A stretch of 64,000 bases of DNA from Reyranella sp. (GTDB lineage: Bacteria > Pseudomonadota > Alphaproteobacteria > Reyranellales > Reyranellaceae), in the NCBI RefSeq assembly GCF_004297405.1, contig NZ_SCVC01000007.1:1-64000 (forward strand), given 5' to 3'. The position numbers were made by a program, and so were the translations under genes. Below are positions 8,295 to 19,196 of the stretch, in pieces (position 1 is the first letter of the stretch; every line of letters begins with the position of its first letter). The notes under the pieces are model-generated. The model was not told the DNA's origin. It did not search any database and was given only the letters and a program-made list of their open reading frames with translations.

Positions 8295-11200
8295 TCTCAA
8301 AGTTCTTCATCGACCGGCCGGTTTTTGCCAGCGTCCTGTCGATTGTCATTGTGCTAGCGGGTCTGGTGGCCATGCGGGCGCTGCCGATCTCGCAGTATCC
8401 GCAGATCGTGCCGCCGGATGTCGTAGTCACGGCCAACTATCCCGGCGCCACCGCCGAGACCATTGCCTCGACCGTGGCGGCGCCGCTCGAGCAGCAGATC
8501 AACGGCGTGGAGCGCATGCTCTACATGCGCTCGACCTCGACCGGCTCGGGCACGATGAGCATCACCATCAGCTTCGAGATCGGCACCAATCCCGATCAGA
8601 ACGCGATCAACGTCAACAACCGGGTGCAACGCGCCCTGCCGTTGCTGCCGGCCGAGGTGGCGCGCCAGGGCGTCGTGGTGCAGAAGCGTTCGACCTCGAT
8701 CCTGATGGTGATGACCATGTCGTCGCCCGAGCGGCGCTACGACACGGTGTTCATCAGCAACTACGCGCTGGTCAACGTGATCGACGAGCTGCGCCGCCTG
8801 CCGGGCGTCGGCGATGCGGCGCTGTTCGGCGCCTCTGACTATTCCATGCGCATCTGGCTGCGGCCGGACAAGCTCGCGCAGTTCAATCTCACGCCGGGCG
8901 ATGTCGCCGCGGTGATCCGCGAGCAGAATTCGCAGTTCGCGGCCGGCCGCTTCGGCGACGAGCCGATGAAGAACCCGCAGACCTTCACCTATTCGGCGAC
9001 GACGCCTGCGCGGCTGGTCGATCCCTCGCAGTTCGAGGACATCATCATCCGTTCCGACGAGATCGGTGGCGCGCTGCGGCTGAAGGACGTGGCGCGGGTC
9101 GAGCTAGGAGCACTTACCTACGGGTTTTCGGCGATCTTCAACGGTGCGCCGGCCGTGCCAATCGGCGTCTACCTGCAGCCCGGCGCCAACGCGCTGGAAG
9201 TGGCGCAGTCGGTCAAGGATGCCATGCAGCGCATCTCCAAGCGGTTTCCCGAGGGGCTGCGCTACGACATCCCTTTCAACACCACGCGCTTCGTGGAGGT
9301 GTCGATCGAGGAGGTGGTGATCACCTTCATCGAGGCGATCGCGCTCGTGGTCCTGGTGGTGTTCCTCTTCCTGCAGAGCGTGCGGGCGATGATCATCCCG
9401 GTCATCGCCATTCCGGTGTCGATCATCGGCACCTTCGCCGGCATGTACATGCTGGGCTTCTCGATCAACATGCTCACCTTGTTCGGCCTCGTGCTGGCGA
9501 TTGGCATCGTGGTCGACGATGCGATCGTCGTGCTGGAGAACGTCGAGCGCATCATGGCGACCGAGGGATTGTCGCCGCGCGCCGCCGCCATCAAGGCCAT
9601 GCAGCAGGTGACGGGCCCGGTCATCGCCATCGTGCTGGTGCTTTGCGCGGTGTTCGTGCCGGTCTCCTTCCTGGGAGGCCTGGCGGGCGAACTCTATCGC
9701 CAGTTCGCCGTCACCATTGCGGTCTCGGTGGTGATTTCGGGCATCGTCGCCCTGACGCTGACGCCCGCGCTCGCGGCGCTGATCCTGAAGCCGGGACATA
9801 GCAAGCCCTGGTGGCCCTTCGCCAAGTTCAACACGGGCTTCGAGTGGCTGAGCGATCGCTATGCCGGTGGCGTCTCCTTCCTGCTGAAACGCGCGGTGGT
9901 CGGCATCGCCGGGTCGTTGATCATCGTCGGGCTGGCGGTGGCGCTCTATCAGCGCGTGCCAGGTGGCCTCGTGCCCAACGAGGATCAGGGTTACGTCTTT
10001 CTGGTGACGGCGCTGCCGCCCGCGGCTTCGCTGGCGCGCACCCGCGAGGTGACCGCGAAGGCGAGCGAGGCGCTCAGTCAAAATCCGGCGGTCGCCAATG
10101 TCGTCACCTTCTCGGGCTTCGACCTCCTGTCGCTGGCGCAGAAGACCAACTCGGGCATCTCCTTCGTCACCCTGAAGGACTGGTCGGAGCGCAAGGACCC
10201 GAAGCAGGATGCGCGCAATCTGGCACCGTCCCTCTCGGCGCTGAATGCCAATTTCAAGGATGGCGTGGTGATCGGTTTCAATCCGCCGCCGATCCTGGGC
10301 ATGAGCACGACAGGCGGGTTCGAGTTCTACCTGCAGGACCGGTCGGGCGGGTCGCTGGCGAGCCTGTCCGAGGCTGCCAACAAGGTCGTGCAGGCGGCGG
10401 CTCAGCGGCCCGAGCTGAGAGGTGTCTCGACGACCTTCACCACGGCGGTGCCGCAGTACCGGATCGACGTCGATCGCGAAAAGGCCAAGGCGATCGGAAT
10501 CCCGATCAACACGATCTTCGACACGATGCAGGCCTCGTTCGGCAGCTTCTATGTCAACGACTTCACCCTGTTCGGCCGCACCTATCGCGTCAGCCTGTCC
10601 TCGGAGCCCGACTTCCGGGAGAAGCCGGATGATCTGCGACAGGTCTTCGTGCGCTCCGACCGCAACGTCATGGTGCCGCTGAACGAACTGGTCTCCGTGA
10701 CGCGTGTCGTCGGTCCCGACACGGTCGATCGCTTCAATATCTTTCCATCAGCCAAGATCCTGGGCGGGCCGGCGCCGGGCTACTCCTCGGGGCAGGCGAT
10801 CGCGGCCATGCAGCAGGTTGTGGCAGCGACTCTGCCCAATGATTACACGATCGGCTGGACCGGCTCGGCCTATCAGGAGCTTGCGACCCAGGGCTCGGGC
10901 CGGCTGGGGTTCGTATTCGGCCTCGTCATGGTGTTCCTGATCCTGGCCGCCCAGTACGAGCGCTGGTCGCTGCCGCTTGCCGTCATCACGGCGGTGCCTT
11001 TTGCGGTGTTCGGCGCTTTGCTCGCCGTCTGGCTGCGCGGCCTGGAGAACGATGTCTATTTCCAGATCGGGCTGGTGACCCTGATCGGCCTCGCCGCCAA
11101 GAACGCCATCCTGATCGTCGAGTTCGCCTCGCAGCGCTATCAGGACGGGCTCTCCGCCTACGACGCAGCGATGGAAGCGGCGCGGCTCCGCTTCCGGCCC

Positions 11201-11419
11201 ATCGTGATGACCTCGCTCGCCTTCATCCTGGGCGTGCTGCCGCTGGCCACCAGCACCGGCGCTGGATCGGCCAGCCGGCATTCGATCGGCACGGGCGTGA
11301 TCGGCGGCATGCTGGCTGCGACTTTCATCGCCATCCTGTTCGTGCCGCTGTTCTTCAAGTTGCTGACCCGTCGCCGCAAGGCGGAGCCGCCTACTAATCC
11401 TGCTAATATGGAGTCATGA
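8291..11419 (+). CDS. RND efflux transporter permease (HAE1/AcrB family), second copy, complete
   Basis: Full-length pump of 1042 residues, the usual AcrB length. It begins [19 protein letters not shown], and the proton-relay pair Asp409-Asp410 lies in [16 protein letters not shown]. The second half repeats the fold with [19 protein letters not shown] and [16 protein letters not shown], where the lysine corresponds to the conserved TM10 lysine. [21 protein letters not shown] and the porter domains are intact. The start codon is GTG inside the preceding stop. The stop overlaps purT by 4 nt. The outer-membrane channel is not encoded nearby. Confidence 0.97.
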   Translation: MISKFFIDRPVFASVLSIVIVLAGLVAMRALPISQYPQIVPPDVVVTANYPGATAETIASTVAAPLEQQINGVERMLYMRSTSTGSGTMSITISFEIGTNPDQNAINVNNRVQRALPLLPAEVARQGVVVQKRSTSILMVMTMSSPERRYDTVFISNYALVNVIDELRRLPGVGDAALFGASDYSMRIWLRPDKLAQFNLTPGDVAAVIREQNSQFAAGRFGDEPMKNPQTFTYSATTPARLVDPSQFEDIIIRSDEIGGALRLKDVARVELGALTYGFSAIFNGAPAVPIGVYLQPGANALEVAQSVKDAMQRISKRFPEGLRYDIPFNTTRFVEVSIEEVVITFIEAIALVVLVVFLFLQSVRAMIIPVIAIPVSIIGTFAGMYMLGFSINMLTLFGLVLAIGIVVDDAIVVLENVERIMATEGLSPRAAAIKAMQQVTGPVIAIVLVLCAVFVPVSFLGGLAGELYRQFAVTIAVSVVISGIVALTLTPALAALILKPGHSKPWWPFAKFNTGFEWLSDRYAGGVSFLLKRAVVGIAGSLIIVGLAVALYQRVPGGLVPNEDQGYVFLVTALPPAASLARTREVTAKASEALSQNPAVANVVTFSGFDLLSLAQKTNSGISFVTLKDWSERKDPKQDARNLAPSLSALNANFKDGVVIGFNPPPILGMSTTGGFEFYLQDRSGGSLASLSEAANKVVQAAAQRPELRGVSTTFTTAVPQYRIDVDREKAKAIGIPINTIFDTMQASFGSFYVNDFTLFGRTYRVSLSSEPDFREKPDDLRQVFVRSDRNVMVPLNELVSVTRVVGPDTVDRFNIFPSAKILGGPAPGYSSGQAIAAMQQVVAATLPNDYTIGWTGSAYQELATQGSGRLGFVFGLVMVFLILAAQYERWSLPLAVITAVPFAVFGALLAVWLRGLENDVYFQIGLVTLIGLAAKNAILIVEFASQRYQDGLSAYDAAMEAARLRFRPIVMTSLAFILGVLPLATSTGAGSASRHSIGTGVIGGMLAATFIAILFVPLFFKLLTRRRKAEPPTNPANMES

Positions 11420-12603
11420 AAAAGACATTCGGCACGCCGCTCAAACCCTCTTCGATCAAGATCATGCTGCTGGGCTCGGGCGAGCTCGGAAAGGAAGTCG
11501 CCATCGAGGCGATGCGGTTCGGCGTCGAGGTCATCGCCTGCGACCGCTACGCCGCCGCACCCGCGATGCTGGTGGCCAACAGCGCCCATGTCTTCAACAT
11601 GCGCGACGGCAAGCAGGTCCGGCGCATCGTCGAGAAGGTCCGGCCCGACTTCATCGTGCCCGAGATCGAAGCCATCGCCACCGACACGCTCGTTGAGCTG
11701 GAGAAGGAGGGATGGACGGTCATCCCGACCGCCCGTGCGGCGCAGCTCACCATGGATCGCCGCGGCATCCGCAAGCTCGCCGCCGAAAAGCTCAAGCTGC
11801 CGACTTCTCCCTATCGCTTTGCCGGTAGCCTCGAAGAGCTGCGTGCCGGCGCCGAGGCCGTGGGCTTCCCCTGCTTCATCAAGCCCACGATGTCGTCGTC
11901 GGGTCATGGCCAGAGCGTGGCGCGCAAGCCGGCCGATATCGCCAAGAGCTGGAAATACGCGATCGAAGGCACGCGCGCGGCCACCGGCCTGGTGATCGTC
12001 GAGGGCGCCATCGACTTCGACTACGAGATCACGCAGCTCACGGTGCGCCATGAGGGCGGGCTCGCCTTCTGTGACCCGATTGGCCATATCCAGGTCGATG
12101 GCGACTATCGCGAAAGCTGGCAGCCGCACGCCATGTCGACGGTGGCGCTGAAGAAGTCCCGCGACATCGCCAAGAAGGTCGTGAACGAGCTTTGCGGCGC
12201 CAAGGGCCGCGGCCTGTTCGGCGTCGAGCTGTTCGTGAAGGGCGACAAGGTCTGGTTCTCGGAGCTTTCACCCCGGCCACATGACACCGGCATGGTGACG
12301 ATGGTGTCGCAGAACATGAGCGAGATGGAGCTGCATGTGCGCGCCATCCTCGGCCTGCCGATTCCCAAGGTCACCTGCGTTCCTGGCGCGTCGGTGCCCG
12401 TGCTGGCCGATGGTAATATTTCAGATCCGACCTACACCGGCCTTGCCCGGGCACTGACTCAGCCCGGCACGTCGGTGCGCATCTTCGGCAAGCCGGAGGT
12501 CAAAGGCCATCGCCGCATGGCCGTGGCACTGGCGACCGGCCGCAGTGTTGCCGAAGCCCGCCGTAAGGCGATGGCGTCGGCCAAGCAGTTGAAGGTGCGT
12601 TAA
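11416..12603 (+). CDS. purT: Formate-dependent phosphoribosylglycinamide formyltransferase 2
   Basis: PurT converts GAR plus formate and ATP to FGAR in purine synthesis. The 395-residue length fits the family. The N-terminal pre-ATP-grasp region has [19 protein letters not shown]. The ATP-grasp core shows [18 protein letters not shown] and [22 protein letters not shown], and the C-terminal lid has [16 protein letters not shown]. It starts inside the stop of the RND permease gene (ATGA), an odd partner. It faces purH, the penultimate purine pathway gene, across a 10-nt convergent gap. Confidence 0.97.
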   Translation: MKKTFGTPLKPSSIKIMLLGSGELGKEVAIEAMRFGVEVIACDRYAAAPAMLVANSAHVFNMRDGKQVRRIVEKVRPDFIVPEIEAIATDTLVELEKEGWTVIPTARAAQLTMDRRGIRKLAAEKLKLPTSPYRFAGSLEELRAGAEAVGFPCFIKPTMSSSGHGQSVARKPADIAKSWKYAIEGTRAATGLVIVEGAIDFDYEITQLTVRHEGGLAFCDPIGHIQVDGDYRESWQPHAMSTVALKKSRDIAKKVVNELCGAKGRGLFGVELFVKGDKVWFSELSPRPHDTGMVTMVSQNMSEMELHVRAILGLPIPKVTCVPGASVPVLADGNISDPTYTGLARALTQPGTSVRIFGKPEVKGHRRMAVALATGRSVAEARRKAMASAKQLKVR

Positions 12604-12613
12604 ATCGGAAGCG

Positions 12614-14227
12614 TCAGTGCCGGAAGTGCCGCATGCCAGTGAAGACCATGGCGAGGCCTTTCTCGTCGGCAGCGTCGATGACTTCCTGGTCGCGCATTGA
12701 GCCGCCCGGCTGAATGATTGCCGTGGCGCCGGCTTCGGCAGCAGCCAGCAGGCCGTCGGCGAAGGGGAAGAAGGCATCGGAGGCAACTACGCTGCCAATC
12801 GCCGGGCTCTCTGCCAGCTTGGCCATCTCGCCCGATTCGGCGGCGCGGATGGCGGCGATGCGCGAGGAGTCGCGACGGTTCATCTGGCCCGCGCCGACAC
12901 CCACGGTGGCGCCGCCCTTGGCATAGACGATGGCGTTCGACTTCACGTGCTTGCAGACAGTGAAGGCAAACAGGAGATCGTCGAGCTCCTGCGCCGTCGG
13001 CGACCGCTTGGTCACGACCTTGAGGTCGCTCTTCTTCACGTGGCCGTTGTCGCGGGTCTGAAAGAGATAGCCGCCGGCCACGCTCTTCAGGGTCATGCCG
13101 GCGGTGGTCGGGTCAGGCAGAGTGCCGGCCAGCAGCACGCGCACGTTCTTCTTCTTGGCGAAGATCGCCAGCGCCTCGGGCGTTGCGTCGGGCGCGATCA
13201 CGACCTCGAGGAAGAGCTTCGACAGATCCTCGGCCGTCTTCGCCTCGAGCGTCGTGTTGACCGCGACGATGCCGCCGAAGATCGAGACCGGATCGCAAGC
13301 ATAGGCCTTGAGGTAGGCGTCGTACTGGTTCTTGGCGACAGCGACACCGCACGGGTTGGCATGCTTCACCACGACGACCGCCGGCTCCTTGAATTCGGCC
13401 ACGCATTCGTAGGCCGCTTCGGTATCGCCGATGTTGTTGTAGGAAAGCTCCTTGCCCTGGACGATGCGTGCCGTGGCGACGCCCGGCCGATTGCTGCCGT
13501 CGCTGTAGAAGGCGGCCTTCTGGTGCGGGTTCTCGCCGTATCGGAGGGTCTGCACGCGCGCCGCCGACAAGGTCAACCGCTCGGGGAAGGTTTCGCCTTC
13601 CTGCTGTGCGAACCAGTTGGCGATAGCCGAATCGTAGGAAGCGGTACGGGCATAGGCCTTGGCCGCGAGCTTGCGGCGCAGGCCGAGCGTCGTGGCGCCC
13701 TTGTGGGCCTGCAGCTCGTCGAGAACGGATTTGTAGTCGGCCGGATCGACCACCACCGTGACGAAGTCGTGGTTCTTGGCCGAGGCGCGGATCAGGGCGG
13801 GGCCGCCGATGTCGATATTCTCGACGCAGGTCGGGAAGTCCGCACCGCGCGCCACTGTGGCTTCGAACGGGTAGAGGTTCACCACCACGAGGTCGATGCC
13901 GGCGATCTTGTGATCGCTCATCGCCTTCCTGTGGCCGGCGTCGGTGCGGCGGGCGAGGATGCCGCCGTGGATCGAGGGCTGCAGCGTCTTCACGCGGCCA
14001 TCCATGATCTCGGGGAAGCCTGTGTGGTCGCTGACCTCGGTCACCTTGAGTCCGGCGTCGCGCAGCGCCTTGGCCGAGCCTCCGGTCGAGAGGATTTCGA
14101 CCCCATGGGCGGCCAGCGCCTTGCCCAGTTCGACCAGGCCCTCCTTGTCGGAGACGGAGATCAGCGCCCGCTCGATCTTGGCGAGGTCGGGCGTGGGCGA
14201 GGGGACGTATTGGGTCGAGGCGGACAT
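12614..14227 (-). CDS. purH: Bifunctional AICAR formyltransferase/IMP cyclohydrolase
   Basis: PurH catalyses the last two steps of IMP synthesis. At 537 residues it is the normal size. Residues about 15-160 form the MGS-like IMP cyclohydrolase domain ([45 protein letters not shown]). The rest is the AICAR transformylase domain with [13 protein letters not shown], the catalytic Lys-His in [13 protein letters not shown], and [10 protein letters not shown]. It lies convergent to purT and upstream (in sequence) of ilvA, which is read in the same direction with a 45-nt gap. Confidence 0.98.
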   Translation of the reverse strand: MSASTQYVPSPTPDLAKIERALISVSDKEGLVELGKALAAHGVEILSTGGSAKALRDAGLKVTEVSDHTGFPEIMDGRVKTLQPSIHGGILARRTDAGHRKAMSDHKIAGIDLVVVNLYPFEATVARGADFPTCVENIDIGGPALIRASAKNHDFVTVVVDPADYKSVLDELQAHKGATTLGLRRKLAAKAYARTASYDSAIANWFAQQEGETFPERLTLSAARVQTLRYGENPHQKAAFYSDGSNRPGVATARIVQGKELSYNNIGDTEAAYECVAEFKEPAVVVVKHANPCGVAVAKNQYDAYLKAYACDPVSIFGGIVAVNTTLEAKTAEDLSKLFLEVVIAPDATPEALAIFAKKKNVRVLLAGTLPDPTTAGMTLKSVAGGYLFQTRDNGHVKKSDLKVVTKRSPTAQELDDLLFAFTVCKHVKSNAIVYAKGGATVGVGAGQMNRRDSSRIAAIRAAESGEMAKLAESPAIGSVVASDAFFPFADGLLAAAEAGATAIIQPGGSMRDQEVIDAADEKGLAMVFTGMRHFRH

Positions 14228-14272
14228 GGCCGGTCTTTTAGCCCGCGCCCCAGTGGGGGCAAAGCGGCGGAT

Positions 14273-15502
14273 TTACGCGTCCACGCCCTCGAGCACCCGC
14301 ACCTTAAAGCCTTCGGCCTCCAGCGCCGAAACCAACTCCCGGGCATGGCTGCGGTCGCGGGTTTCGACGGTGACATCGAGCTCCGTGGCCTTGGCGACGA
14401 CACTGCCGAAAAGGCGCTGGTGCTGCACTTCCACGATGTTGCCGCCGGCGCCGCCGATCAGGCCGGCGACGCGGGCGAGTTGGCCCGGTAGGTCGCCGAT
14501 CATCAGCCGCAGCCGCACGATCCGGCCATCGCGCACCAGGCCGCGCAACAGCACGGACGCGAGCAGGCGCGTGTCGATATTGCCGCCGCAGAGGACGAGG
14601 CCAACCTTGCGGCCGGTGAAATGCTCCGGATGCGCCAGCAGGGCGGCTAGGCCGGCCGCGCCGGCGCCTTCGGCCACCGTCTTTTCGACTTCGAGGAACA
14701 GAGCGATGGCGCGTTCGATGGCCACCTCGTCCACCGCCAACACGCGATCGACCAGGGCGCGGGCGATGGCGAGCGGCGCCTTGCCGATGTCGCGGACGGC
14801 GATGCCTTCGGCGATGGTGTCGCCGCCCACCGTGACCTCGTCGCCGGCCAGGAGCTGGCGCATCGCCGAATAGCCCGCCGATTCGACACCGATCACCTTC
14901 ACGTCGGGCCTGAGCCCGCGCGCTGCGACGGCGCAGCCGGCGATCATGCCGCCGCCACCCACCGGCACCACCAAGGTGTCGAGCTCGGGCACGTCTTCGA
15001 GCATTTCCAGCGCGATCGTGCCCTGGCCTGCGATGATGCGCGGGTCATCGTAAGGATGGACGAAGACCAGCTTCTCGGCGTCGGCCAGACGATGGGCCTC
15101 GGCCGCCGACTCCGACAGCGTGTCGCCTTTCAACACGACGCGCGCACCGTGGTCGCGCGTGTGCTTCACCTTGTTGTTGGGGGTGAAGGACGGCATCACG
15201 ATGGTGGCGGGAATGCCCAGCCGCCCGGCGTGGTAGGCGACGCCCTGCGCATGGTTGCCGGCCGACATGGCGATGACGCCGCGTTTGCGTTCTTCTGCGG
15301 TGAGCTGCAGCAGCGTGTTGAGCGCGCCGCGCTCCTTGAACGAGGCCGTAAACTGCAGGTTCTCGAACTTCACCCAGACGTCGGCCTTGGCGATGCGCGA
15401 CAGCGTCTCGCTGCGCAGGCAGGGCGTGTGGACGACCGCGCCGGCGATGCGGGAAGCCGCGGCACGGATATCGGCGAGAGAGACGGGAAGAGCTTGGGTC
15501 AC
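14273..15502 (-). CDS. ilvA: Threonine ammonia-lyase (threonine dehydratase) with C-terminal ACT-like domain
   Basis: PLP enzyme that deaminates threonine to 2-oxobutyrate, the entry to isoleucine synthesis. GTG at 15500-15502 gives 409 residues starting VTQALPVSLADIRAA, as in homologues; a longer reading to 15538 adds an unlikely Gly/Arg-rich leader. PLP lysine is Lys56 in FTASFKERGA. PVGGGGMIAGCAVAARGL binds the cofactor phosphate. Residues about 325-409 form an ACT-type regulatory domain (IGDLPGQLARVAGLIGGAGG). The short form with a single ACT domain can be biosynthetic or catabolic; no ilv gene is next to it to decide. Confidence 0.92.
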   Translation of the reverse strand: MTQALPVSLADIRAAASRIAGAVVHTPCLRSETLSRIAKADVWVKFENLQFTASFKERGALNTLLQLTAEERKRGVIAMSAGNHAQGVAYHAGRLGIPATIVMPSFTPNNKVKHTRDHGARVVLKGDTLSESAAEAHRLADAEKLVFVHPYDDPRIIAGQGTIALEMLEDVPELDTLVVPVGGGGMIAGCAVAARGLRPDVKVIGVESAGYSAMRQLLAGDEVTVGGDTIAEGIAVRDIGKAPLAIARALVDRVLAVDEVAIERAIALFLEVEKTVAEGAGAAGLAALLAHPEHFTGRKVGLVLCGGNIDTRLLASVLLRGLVRDGRIVRLRLMIGDLPGQLARVAGLIGGAGGNIVEVQHQRLFGSVVAKATELDVTVETRDRSHARELVSALEAEGFKVRVLEGVDA

Positions 15503-15547
15503 GCGACTAGTCTTGCCCCGGCCCCGGCCGCCTCGCAAGCAAACGCT

Positions 15548-16873
15548 CTAGGCGGCCATCCGGCGATCGAGCCAGTCGCGCGTGCGATACCAGGCGCCGA
15601 CGATCGGCAGGAACCACGAAGGATCGCCGTTGTAGAGCGCGTGTTCGGGGAAATCGCGGCCATCCAGCGGATTGACTGGCACGTTGCGACCACCGGCGAT
15701 CTTCCGCGCAGTTTCGGTGCCGAGATAGGTCATCATGGCGACGCCGTTGCCGTTGCAGGCCAGCAGATAGTGCACGCCCTCGTCGGTACCCATGTGCGGC
15801 ATGTAATCGAGGGCGAAGGCGACATTGCCCGTCCAGACATGGGTGATGCGGATGCCGTCGAGCTGCGGGAAGCGGTCGATCATGTACTGGTAGAGCGCCG
15901 GCGCACTGACTTCCGGGGGCGCCGCGGTGAAGCGTGCGCGGCCACCGAAGATCAGCCGCGTGCCGTCGGGCGAGGGCCTGTAGTAGGTCAGCACGCGCTT
16001 GGTGTCCCCGATCGCCCGCATCTCGGGGATCAGCTTGCTTGCGGGCTCGGGCAGCTCTTCCGTCGCGATGATGTGGCTCGCCACCGGCACGACGCGGCGC
16101 TTCAGCCGCGGCGTCAGATCGCCGGTATACCCGTTGGTCGCGACCACGACCTCGCGGCACTCGATCGGTCCCTTCGGGGTCAGTACGCGCCAGCCGTTCG
16201 TGACCTTCTCCAGCCGCTCCGCCTCGACCTTGGCGCAGAGGATCGCGCCGGCGCGATGCGCGGCTTCCAGCAAGCCCTTGTAGTAGAGCGCGGGGTGCAG
16301 ATGGCCGGCGCGCGTGGCATGCATGCCGCCGAAGTAGTAGTCCGACGCGATCATCTCGCGCTGGCGCTCGCGCGGGATCATCTCGGCGCCGGCATTGGCG
16401 TATTTGTTGTAGGTTTCGACTTTGGTCGCGAGGTCGTCGTAGTGGCGTGGCGTCCAGGCGCCGACGAAGCGGCCGTTGCGATGCAGGCCGCACTCGATCT
16501 TCTCGCGCGCGATGATGTCTTCCAGCACGCTGAGCGAGTCGGCACCGGCACCCATCAGCTCGGCTTTCAGGCGCTCGAATTCCTCGGCGATGGGGCTCTT
16601 GCCGCCCAGCCCTTTGCCGAGATTGGTGCCGCCTGAGATCATGCCGCCGTTGCGCGTCGACGCCCCGATACCGAAGTCGCCGCGCTCCAGCACGACGGCG
16701 CCGACCCCGTTGCGCCGCAGTTCCAGCGCCGTCGAGAGGCCGCCATAACCCGCACCTACGATCACCACGTCGGTGCGGGCCGGCGGATCCTGCGACAGGG
16801 CGTTGTTCGGCGTCCACGCCTCCCACCACCAGGGTTGTGCCTTGAACTCGGGGTGGAAGATGTCGGTGCGCAT
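15548..16873 (-). CDS. FAD-dependent oxidoreductase, DAO family (gamma-glutamylputrescine oxidase-like)
   Basis: Flavoenzyme of 441 residues that oxidises an amine or amino acid. The dinucleotide motif VVIVGAGYGGLSTALELRR begins near residue 36, and GIGASTRNGGMISGGTN is the typical flavin-contact segment of PuuB/OrdL relatives. The C-terminal half includes HVWTGNVAFALDYMPHMG and ACNGNGVAMMTYLG, the usual end of DAO proteins. It starts 1 nt after the DUF1674 gene stop, so the two are co-transcribed, although their functions have no obvious link. Substrate not determined. Confidence 0.9.
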   Translation of the reverse strand: MRTDIFHPEFKAQPWWWEAWTPNNALSQDPPARTDVVIVGAGYGGLSTALELRRNGVGAVVLERGDFGIGASTRNGGMISGGTNLGKGLGGKSPIAEEFERLKAELMGAGADSLSVLEDIIAREKIECGLHRNGRFVGAWTPRHYDDLATKVETYNKYANAGAEMIPRERQREMIASDYYFGGMHATRAGHLHPALYYKGLLEAAHRAGAILCAKVEAERLEKVTNGWRVLTPKGPIECREVVVATNGYTGDLTPRLKRRVVPVASHIIATEELPEPASKLIPEMRAIGDTKRVLTYYRPSPDGTRLIFGGRARFTAAPPEVSAPALYQYMIDRFPQLDGIRITHVWTGNVAFALDYMPHMGTDEGVHYLLACNGNGVAMMTYLGTETARKIAGGRNVPVNPLDGRDFPEHALYNGDPSWFLPIVGAWYRTRDWLDRRMAA

Positions 16874-16874
16874 T

Positions 16875-17042
16875 TTAGAAGTCCGTCACCTTGCCGTTGA
16901 ACTGCCAGTCGCCGTAGCGCGTCGGTTCGGGACCGGGCGGGCCGCCGATCTCCTCGACCTTCTTCGGCTTCTCGGGCGGGACGGGGGCGGCCGGTTCTGC
17001 CTTGGCTGGCTCCGGCGGCGCAGGTGTCTTGGGCTCGGTCAT
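16875..17042 (-). CDS. DUF1674 protein, SDHAF4-type succinate dehydrogenase assembly factor
   Basis: A 55-residue protein whose C-terminus reads [20 protein letters not shown] then KVTDF, the diagnostic DUF1674 signature shared with mitochondrial Sdh8/SDHAF4. Those proteins bind flavinylated SdhA and protect it until complex II is assembled. The N-terminal 30 residues are a Pro/Ala/Lys-rich linker. ATG at 17040-17042 ([12 protein letters not shown]) is preferred over an in-frame ATG 36 nt further up. Divergent htpX starts 59 nt away. Function is transferred from the family, not shown here. Confidence 0.85.
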   Translation of the reverse strand: MTEPKTPAPPEPAKAEPAAPVPPEKPKKVEEIGGPPGPEPTRYGDWQFNGKVTDF

Positions 17043-17101
17043 ACTGTCATGATGCCTGCGCACGCCTTGTTTCGCCACAGTTTGAAACCATCTTTCCCGC
17101 C

Positions 17102-18070
17102 ATGAACTACTTCAAGACTGCCCTTCTCCTGGCCGGACTGACAGGCTTCTTCCTGGTCGTGGGCTATCTGTTGGGTGGCCAATCCGGCCTTGTGCTTGCG
17201 CTCGTCGTGGCGCTGGGCATGAACGTGTTTGCCTACTGGAACAGCGACAAGATGGTGCTGCGCATGAGCAACGCGCAGGAGGTCGGGCCGGAGACCGCGC
17301 CCGAGCTCTTCGGCATTGTCCAGCAGCTCGCCCAGCGCGCCAACCTGCCGATGCCGAAGGTCTACCTGATCGACGAGGACCAGCCGAACGCCTTCGCGAC
17401 CGGCCGCGACCCCGAACATGCCGCCGTTGCGGCCACGACCGGCCTGCTGCGCAACCTTTCGCGCGAGGAGATCGCGGGCGTGATGGCGCACGAGCTGAGC
17501 CATGTCCGCCATCGCGACACCCTGATCATGACGGTCGCGGCGACGCTCTCGGGTGCCATTGGCATGCTGGCGAGTTTCGGCGGCTTGATGGGCGGCGGCC
17601 GCGATTCGGAAGGCCGGCCGATGGTGAACCCGATCGTGGCTATTGCCGCGATGATCCTAGCGCCGATGGCCGCCATGCTGGTCCAGATGGCGATCAGCCG
17701 TGGCCGCGAATACGAAGCCGATCGCATGGGCGCGGAGATTTGCGGCCAGCCGATGTGGCTTGCCTCGGCGCTGGCCAAGCTGCATGCCGGCACGCAGCAG
17801 ATCCATAACCAGGCGGCGGAGCGCAATCCGGCGACGGCGCATATGTACATCGCCAACCCGCTGGCCGCTGCCGGTGGCATGTCGAGCCTGTTCTCGACCC
17901 ATCCGCCGATGGAAGAGCGCATTGCGCGCCTGCAGGCGATGGCGTCGACGGGCGGTTACAGTCCGCAGCCGGCCGGCACGTCGCGTCCGGCGCGGTCGAG
18001 CATCCCGCAGACGGGCAACAGCCCCTGGGGCTCCGCACCGCGGGACTCGGGCCGCGGTCCCTGGGGCTAA
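17102..18070 (+). CDS. htpX: Zinc metalloprotease HtpX (M48B)
   Basis: Inner-membrane protease that degrades misfolded membrane proteins alongside FtsH. ATG at 17102 gives 322 residues beginning [17 protein letters not shown]; the frame is open upstream but the family start fits here. Two N-terminal membrane helices (about 5-50) precede the catalytic motif [10 protein letters not shown], with His130, Glu131 and His134. Two further hydrophobic segments follow, and the third zinc ligand is Glu203 in [14 protein letters not shown]. The C-terminal tail is a Gly/Pro/Ser-rich extension, as in alphaproteobacterial HtpX. Confidence 0.97.
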   Translation: MNYFKTALLLAGLTGFFLVVGYLLGGQSGLVLALVVALGMNVFAYWNSDKMVLRMSNAQEVGPETAPELFGIVQQLAQRANLPMPKVYLIDEDQPNAFATGRDPEHAAVAATTGLLRNLSREEIAGVMAHELSHVRHRDTLIMTVAATLSGAIGMLASFGGLMGGGRDSEGRPMVNPIVAIAAMILAPMAAMLVQMAISRGREYEADRMGAEICGQPMWLASALAKLHAGTQQIHNQAAERNPATAHMYIANPLAAAGGMSSLFSTHPPMEERIARLQAMASTGGYSPQPAGTSRPARSSIPQTGNSPWGSAPRDSGRGPWG

Positions 18071-18085
18071 GCTCGGGGGCTGAGC

Positions 18086-19135
18086 CTAAAGCTTCGGTAA
18101 GGACGGCGGATCGTCGCCAAGATCGACGTCGAGGATGCGCTGACCGCGCTTGGTGATGCGGTCAGCCGAGATGTCGACGTCGCGCAGGTCCTTCTCAGCC
18201 ATCGCAAAGTGTGACTTGAGCTTCTCGACCCGCTCGTCGAGACGTTTCACGTCGTCAAGCAGCAGGCCGACCGTCTTCTGGATCTCGCCTGCCTGCTCGC
18301 GCATGCGCACGTCCTTGAGGACGGCGCGCACGGTGTTGAGCGTGGCCATCATGGTCGTGGGCGAGACGATCCAGACACGCGCCTTGTAGGATTCCTCGAC
18401 GATTGCCGTGAAGTTGGCGTGCAGTTCGGCATAGACCGCTTCCGACGGCAGGAACATCAGCGCCGACTCGGCGGTCTCGCCCGGCACGCCGACATACTTC
18501 TCGCGAATGTCGCCGATATGCTTGCGCATCGCCTGCTGGAAGGCGCGTTGCGCGGCCTGCAGAGCCGCGGTGTCGCCCGGCGCCACCGCGCGCAGCGCGC
18601 GATAACTCTCCAGCGGGAACTTGGCGTCGATGGCAATCGGTCCCGGCGGATGCGGCAGCTTCAGGAGACAGTCGGCGCGCACGCCCGAAGAGAGCGTCAC
18701 CTGGAAGGCGTAGGCCGAGGGAGGCAGGGCGCTCGATACCAGGTCGTTCAGCTGCACTTCGCCGAAGGCGCCGCGCGCCTGCTTGTTGGAGAGCACTTCC
18801 TGCAGGCTCACGACCTGGGTCGACAGCTCGCCAATCTTCTTCTGCGCCTCGTCGATGCGGACCAGCCGCTCGCGCAGGTCGGTGACGATCTGGCCGGTGG
18901 CCTTCTCGGTGCGGTCCAGCCGTTCGTGGACGACCTTGCTCAGCGCCTGTTCCTGCTCGCGTAGCGAACGTTCGACCCGCTGCACGGTGTCGGCCTGCTG
19001 GCTGAGCGCCAGGCCGAGCTGATGACGCATCTGCTCTGCATCGCGGCTGCTGCTGCCCTGGCGCAGCAGGATCACGAGGAGAAGCAGCACCAGCAGCGCG
19101 ACGGCGGCGAGGAGGACGATCGTCAGCGTATCCAT
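18086..19135 (-). CDS. rmuC: DNA recombination protein RmuC
   Basis: RmuC limits inverted-repeat recombination and carries a PD-(D/E)XK-like nuclease fold. ATG at 19133-19135 gives 349 residues starting with a single membrane anchor (MDTLTIVLLAAVALLVLLLL). A coiled coil occupies about residues 25-120. The conserved core follows: GAFGEVQLNDLVSSALPPSA, IAIDAKFPLESYRAL and SALMFLPSEAVYAELHA. The protein ends soon after the core, within normal family length. It is convergent with htpX and divergent from the nucleotidase gene. Confidence 0.95.
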   Translation of the reverse strand: MDTLTIVLLAAVALLVLLLLVILLRQGSSSRDAEQMRHQLGLALSQQADTVQRVERSLREQEQALSKVVHERLDRTEKATGQIVTDLRERLVRIDEAQKKIGELSTQVVSLQEVLSNKQARGAFGEVQLNDLVSSALPPSAYAFQVTLSSGVRADCLLKLPHPPGPIAIDAKFPLESYRALRAVAPGDTAALQAAQRAFQQAMRKHIGDIREKYVGVPGETAESALMFLPSEAVYAELHANFTAIVEESYKARVWIVSPTTMMATLNTVRAVLKDVRMREQAGEIQKTVGLLLDDVKRLDERVEKLKSHFAMAEKDLRDVDISADRITKRGQRILDVDLGDDPPSLPKL

Positions 19136-19196
19136 TGCCTTCCTTATAATCCACCGCCTCGACAAGCGCACGGCTGGCGGCTAAGCCAGCCCTGCC

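Noticed and set aside
12947..14491. A plus-strand open frame of 514 codons over purH and the end of ilvA.
   Set aside because: Antisense to purH, whose catalytic motifs are intact.
15056..16636. A plus-strand open frame of 526 codons across the ilvA and FAD oxidase genes.
   Set aside because: Both genes on the opposite strand carry clear family motifs; the plus frame spans their boundary and has no domain character.
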